64,000 nt of DNA from Caulobacter sp. 602-2 (lineage in GTDB: Bacteria > Pseudomonadota > Alphaproteobacteria > Caulobacterales > Caulobacteraceae), in assembly GCF_011043625.1 (NCBI RefSeq), contig NZ_JAAKGT010000005.1:276195-340194 (forward strand), in the 5' to 3' direction. Positions within the stretch are counted from its first letter, which is position 1; each line of letters opens with the position of its first letter. The notes beneath the pieces were generated by a model. That model searched no databases. It was given only the letters and a program-made list of their open reading frames with translations, and was not told the DNA's origin. The translations under genes were made by a program, and so were the position numbers. Positions 61,487-64,000 of the stretch are shown here, in pieces.

Positions 61487-61942
61487 TCAGCGCTTCCCGG
61501 CCTTGGCCTTCTTCCTGCGGCGCTTGAGGTCGACCTCCTCGGGCGCGCCGTGGCGGGCCTCGATGTCCTTCTGCAGCGCCTTGGCCGCCATCAGGTGGCC
61601 GGGGAACAGGGTGTCGATCGCCCAGCCGACGACGGGCACGGCGCTGGTCGAACTGTCGAACAGCATGTAGCCGGCCATCCGCGCCACGGTCGGCAACGAA
61701 GCCTTGGCCTGCCAGGCGTGATAGGCCAGCACGGCGGCCGCGCCCAGGCTGTAGGCGGTGTTGGCGCCCGGCACCCAGGCCAGCACGCCGTCGAGGCCGA
61801 TGCCGAAGGGACCAACGCCGATCAGCCGGTCGGACAGCCGCTTGATGGTCTCGGCGTTACGCCAGGCCTTGTGCGCCCGCCGCCGATGGTCGGCGGGGCC
61901 CTCATCGATCACTTCGCCATGCAGGGCGGCTTCGTCGGTCAT
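61487..61942 (-). CDS. DUF4112 membrane protein, copy 1
   Basis: 151 residues. RLSDRLIGVGPFGIGLDGVLAWVPGANTAYSLGAAAVL is the family core, followed by MLFDSSTSAVPVVGWAIDTLFPGHLMAAKALQKDI. Two or three membrane segments and a very basic C-terminus (LKRRRKKAKAGKR). Function unknown. The second copy is 32 bp upstream on the same strand. Confidence 0.83.
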   Translation of the reverse strand: MTDEAALHGEVIDEGPADHRRRAHKAWRNAETIKRLSDRLIGVGPFGIGLDGVLAWVPGANTAYSLGAAAVLAYHAWQAKASLPTVARMAGYMLFDSSTSAVPVVGWAIDTLFPGHLMAAKALQKDIEARHGAPEEVDLKRRRKKAKAGKR

Positions 61943-61974
61943 GTGGTCTCAACGCTCCGCCGCAAGCTTGGTTG

Positions 61975-62469
61975 TCAGCCCAGGAACACCACCCGGCGCT
62001 TTTCCTTGCCCGAGCGGATCCGCTCCAGCAGGTCGCGATACTCGGCCGTACCTTGGGCGTCCTTGCGCGAGCCCTCGAAATAGATCGTGTCGTCCATGTG
62101 CTTGATCAACATCCCGCCGGCCCACTTCTGGCCGGTGAACAGGGTGTCGGCCACCGCGCCCAGGCCGGGCGGCCCCAGCGGCAGCAGGGCGTCGATCAGC
62201 AGCACGGCCGTCATCTGGATCAGCACCATCGGCGCGGCCCTGGCCCGCACGCCGTCGAACAACAGCACCCCGCCCGCGCCCAGCGAGTAGAGCGAACCCG
62301 CCCCGCCGAACCAGGCCAGGATGCCGTCCAGGCCGATGCCCACCGGGCCCACGCCGACGATGTTGTCGGACAGCTTGACCGTGCGCTCGACGCTGCCCCG
62401 GATGTTGTGCAGGTCGAGATGCGATTTGGCGAAGAACAACGGCCAGCCCCCCAGCTTCAGCGCGGGCAA
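61975..62469 (-). CDS. DUF4112 membrane protein, copy 2
   Basis: 164 residues from a TTG at 62469 with GAGG just before it; no ATG or GTG gives the full domain. Core: VKLSDNIVGVGPVGIGLDGILAWFGGAGSLYSLGAGGVLL, LIDALLPLGPPGLGAVADTLFTGQKWAGGML. Similar to its neighbour in the same segments, with a different N-terminus and C-terminus. Function unknown. Confidence 0.8.
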   Translation of the reverse strand: MPALKLGGWPLFFAKSHLDLHNIRGSVERTVKLSDNIVGVGPVGIGLDGILAWFGGAGSLYSLGAGGVLLFDGVRARAAPMVLIQMTAVLLIDALLPLGPPGLGAVADTLFTGQKWAGGMLIKHMDDTIYFEGSRKDAQGTAEYRDLLERIRSGKEKRRVVFLG

Positions 62470-62614
62470 TCTGCCTCAAGGCCAGGCTTGCCGAAAGCCG
62501 GTTTCCCGCCACAGGCGAAACTTCGCCGTATCGCCGTGCGTGCAGCGCCGGAGCCCCTCGCGGCCCGCGCCGTTTATGCTTAACTATGCGCCATCGATCG
62601 AAGGACCCGCAGGC

Positions 62615-62932
62615 ATGCTGATCTCGACCACCCCGTTCATCGAGGGCCGTCCGGTCCAGGAGTACAAGGGCGCGGTCTATTCCCAGGCGATCCTCGGCGC
62701 CAACGTCGTGCTCGACCTGCTGGCCTCGATCCGCGACTTCATCGGCGGCCGCTCCAGCTCCTATGAACGCGTGCTGGAACGCGCGCGCGAAGACGCCCTG
62801 AAGGGCCTGATGAAAGAGGCCCAGAAGGTCGGCGCCAACGCCATCCTGGCGGTCGACCTCGACTACAACACCGTCGGCCCCAACGGGCAGATGATGATGG
62901 TTTCGGTTTCCGGCACGGCGGTCGTCCTCTAA
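62615..62932 (+). CDS. YbjQ/UPF0145-family protein
   Basis: 105 residues. Family signs: YKGAVYSQAILGANVVLDLLASIRDFIGGRSSSYERVL and LKEAQKVGANAILAVDLDYNTVG. Such proteins form small homo-oligomers of unknown function, sometimes called heavy-metal-binding. It ends 9 bp before meaB and may be co-transcribed with it. Confidence 0.88.
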   Translation: MLISTTPFIEGRPVQEYKGAVYSQAILGANVVLDLLASIRDFIGGRSSSYERVLERAREDALKGLMKEAQKVGANAILAVDLDYNTVGPNGQMMMVSVSGTAVVL

Positions 62933-62941
62933 GTCGGGGGC

Positions 62942-63925
62942 GTGTCTCCGCCCGCCCTCGATATCGCCGATCTCGAACGCCGCCTGCTGGCCGGCGAGCG
63001 CGCCGCCCTGGCCCGCGCGATCACCCTGGTCGAGAGCCGCCGGATCGACCACCAGGCCGCCGCCCGCGAGCTTCTCCAGCGCCTGATGCCCCATACCGGC
63101 CGCGCCCAGCGCGTGGGGATCACCGGCGTGCCTGGGGCGGGCAAGTCGACCACCATCGAAAGCCTGGGCTGCGCCCTGACCGCCGACGGCTGCAAGGTGG
63201 CGGTGCTGGCCGTGGACCCGTCGTCGGGCCGGCACGGCGGCTCGATCCTGGGCGACAAGACGCGCATGGAGCGGCTCAGCGTCGATCCGAACGCCTTCAT
63301 CCGCCCCTCCCCGTCCGGCGGCGCGCTGGGCGGCGTGGCCCGCAAGACCCGGGAGGCGATGCTGCTGTGCGAGGCGGCCGGCTTCGACGTGGTGATCGTC
63401 GAGACCGTGGGCGTGGGCCAGTCGGAAACCGTCGTCGCCGACATGGTCGACATCTTCGTGGCCCTGCTGATCCCCGGCGGCGGCGACGAACTGCAGGGCA
63501 TCAAGAAGGGCCTGATCGAACTGGCCGACCTCCTGGTGATCAACAAGGCCGACGCCGATCCGACCAAGGCCGAGCGCTCGGCCCGCGACTATCGCAACGC
63601 CCTGCACATCCTCACCCCCGCCCACCGCGACTGGACGCCGCCGGTGCTGACCGCCTCGGGCCTGACCGGCGCGGGGCTCGATGTGCTGTGGAGCCAGGTC
63701 CAGCGCCACCGCGAGGTGATGGGCGCCAATGGCGCTAGAGCCGCCCGCCGCGCCGACCAGGACGCCCGCTGGATGTGGGCGATGGTCAACGACCGCCTGG
63801 CCGAGGCCTTCCGCGCCGCGCCGGCCGTTGCCGCGCTGGTCGACGAGACCGAAGGCGCCGTACGCGCCGGCGACCTCCCCGCCTCGGCGGCGGCGGATCG
63901 ATTGCTCAAGGCGTTCGGGCTGTAA
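62942..63925 (+). CDS. meaB: MeaB-type GTPase, chaperone of methylmalonyl-CoA mutase
   Basis: 327 residues from GTG 62942. G3E-family GTPase: Walker [10 protein letters not shown] (about 61-69), [32 protein letters not shown] (switch/Walker B), and the guanine motif NKAD. MeaB loads and protects adenosylcobalamin on MutB. It is 3.3 kb from mutB, on the same strand, with six unrelated small genes between. Confidence 0.95.
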   Translation: MSPPALDIADLERRLLAGERAALARAITLVESRRIDHQAAARELLQRLMPHTGRAQRVGITGVPGAGKSTTIESLGCALTADGCKVAVLAVDPSSGRHGGSILGDKTRMERLSVDPNAFIRPSPSGGALGGVARKTREAMLLCEAAGFDVVIVETVGVGQSETVVADMVDIFVALLIPGGGDELQGIKKGLIELADLLVINKADADPTKAERSARDYRNALHILTPAHRDWTPPVLTASGLTGAGLDVLWSQVQRHREVMGANGARAARRADQDARWMWAMVNDRLAEAFRAAPAVAALVDETEGAVRAGDLPASAAADRLLKAFGL

Positions 63926-63927
63926 AA

Positions 63928-64000
63928 ACCCCCTCAGTCGCTCCGCGACAGCTCCCCCAGAGGGGAGCATCTGCCTAAGCTCGCCAGATCCTCCCTTTCT
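63928..64000. repeat. Family A repeat, copy 5, cut by the right edge
   Basis: CAGTCGCTCCGCGACAG and CTCCCCCAGAGGGGAG directly after the meaB stop, followed by AGATCCTCCC where the second half begins. Same orientation as copy 1. Confidence 0.8.

Overview
The window is high-GC DNA from an alphaproteobacterium, most likely Caulobacter or a close relative (inferred from content, not from a database search). The grounds are GC-rich coding on both strands, tightly overlapping genes (many ATGA or TGA overlaps), an ftsE-ftsX-ydcF-plsC string, a linked chorismate mutase, hisC and tyrC set, two TonB-dependent receptors, a split methylmalonyl-CoA mutase, and promoters resembling the Caulobacter housekeeping consensus TTGACGS-N10-14-GCTANAWC. 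No rRNA, tRNA, CRISPR array or transposase was found.

Layout. 1-12.6 kb holds a zinc-ribbon membrane protein (cut by the left edge), ftsEX with two coupled genes, ChaC, DUF2125, aromatic and histidine amino acid genes, then an FAD oxidoreductase, a Rieske oxygenase and a TetR-family regulator. 12.6-21.6 kb holds an amidohydrolase (dipeptidase-like), an APC permease, a TonB receptor, a TPR-sulfotransferase and an ArsR plus SdpI-like pair. 21.6-39.7 kb is a large polyamine uptake and catabolism locus. It has potF-potH-potI-potG for import, puuA, puuB, puuC and puuD for the gamma-glutamyl route, and spuC for direct transamination. It also has gabD, a second glutamine-synthetase-like enzyme, two further class-III aminotransferases and a GntR regulator. 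A PIN/ribbon-helix-helix toxin-antitoxin pair sits inside the locus. 39.7-40.5 kb is a gene-free stretch with a candidate structured RNA and a nested repeat. 40.5-49.5 kb holds a soluble chemoreceptor-like protein, a pectate lyase, a second TonB receptor, a 2OG-Fe oxygenase, a small potassium channel and a cyclophilin. 49.5-64 kb holds a fused 5-oxoprolinase, a GDT1-type Mn transporter behind a yybP-ykoY riboswitch, a DUF2793 protein and nitronate monooxygenase. Next come mutA-mutB, two Uma2 genes, two DUF4112 genes, a YbjQ protein and the mutase chaperone MeaB.

How parts fit. Imported putrescine can be gamma-glutamylated (PuuA), oxidised (PuuB, PuuC) and hydrolysed to GABA (PuuD), or transaminated (SpuC) and oxidised; GabD then delivers succinate. 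The adjacent GntR gene is flanked by two TGTGATCACA-type palindromes, and its half-site TCACAGT recurs three times at an exact 8-bp period in the toxin-antitoxin promoter region. MutA, MutB and MeaB form a propionyl-CoA to succinyl-CoA module. ChaC and 5-oxoprolinase could together recycle the gamma-glutamyl part of glutathione.

Intergenic repeats are a strong feature. Family A is about 105 bp (CAGTCGCTCCGCGACAG core plus a GGCCCGGAGGGCC core), family B has a CCCACGCC..GGCGTGGG hairpin, and C and D are short hairpins. They occupy most larger gaps, in both orientations, and one family A copy is interrupted by another element.
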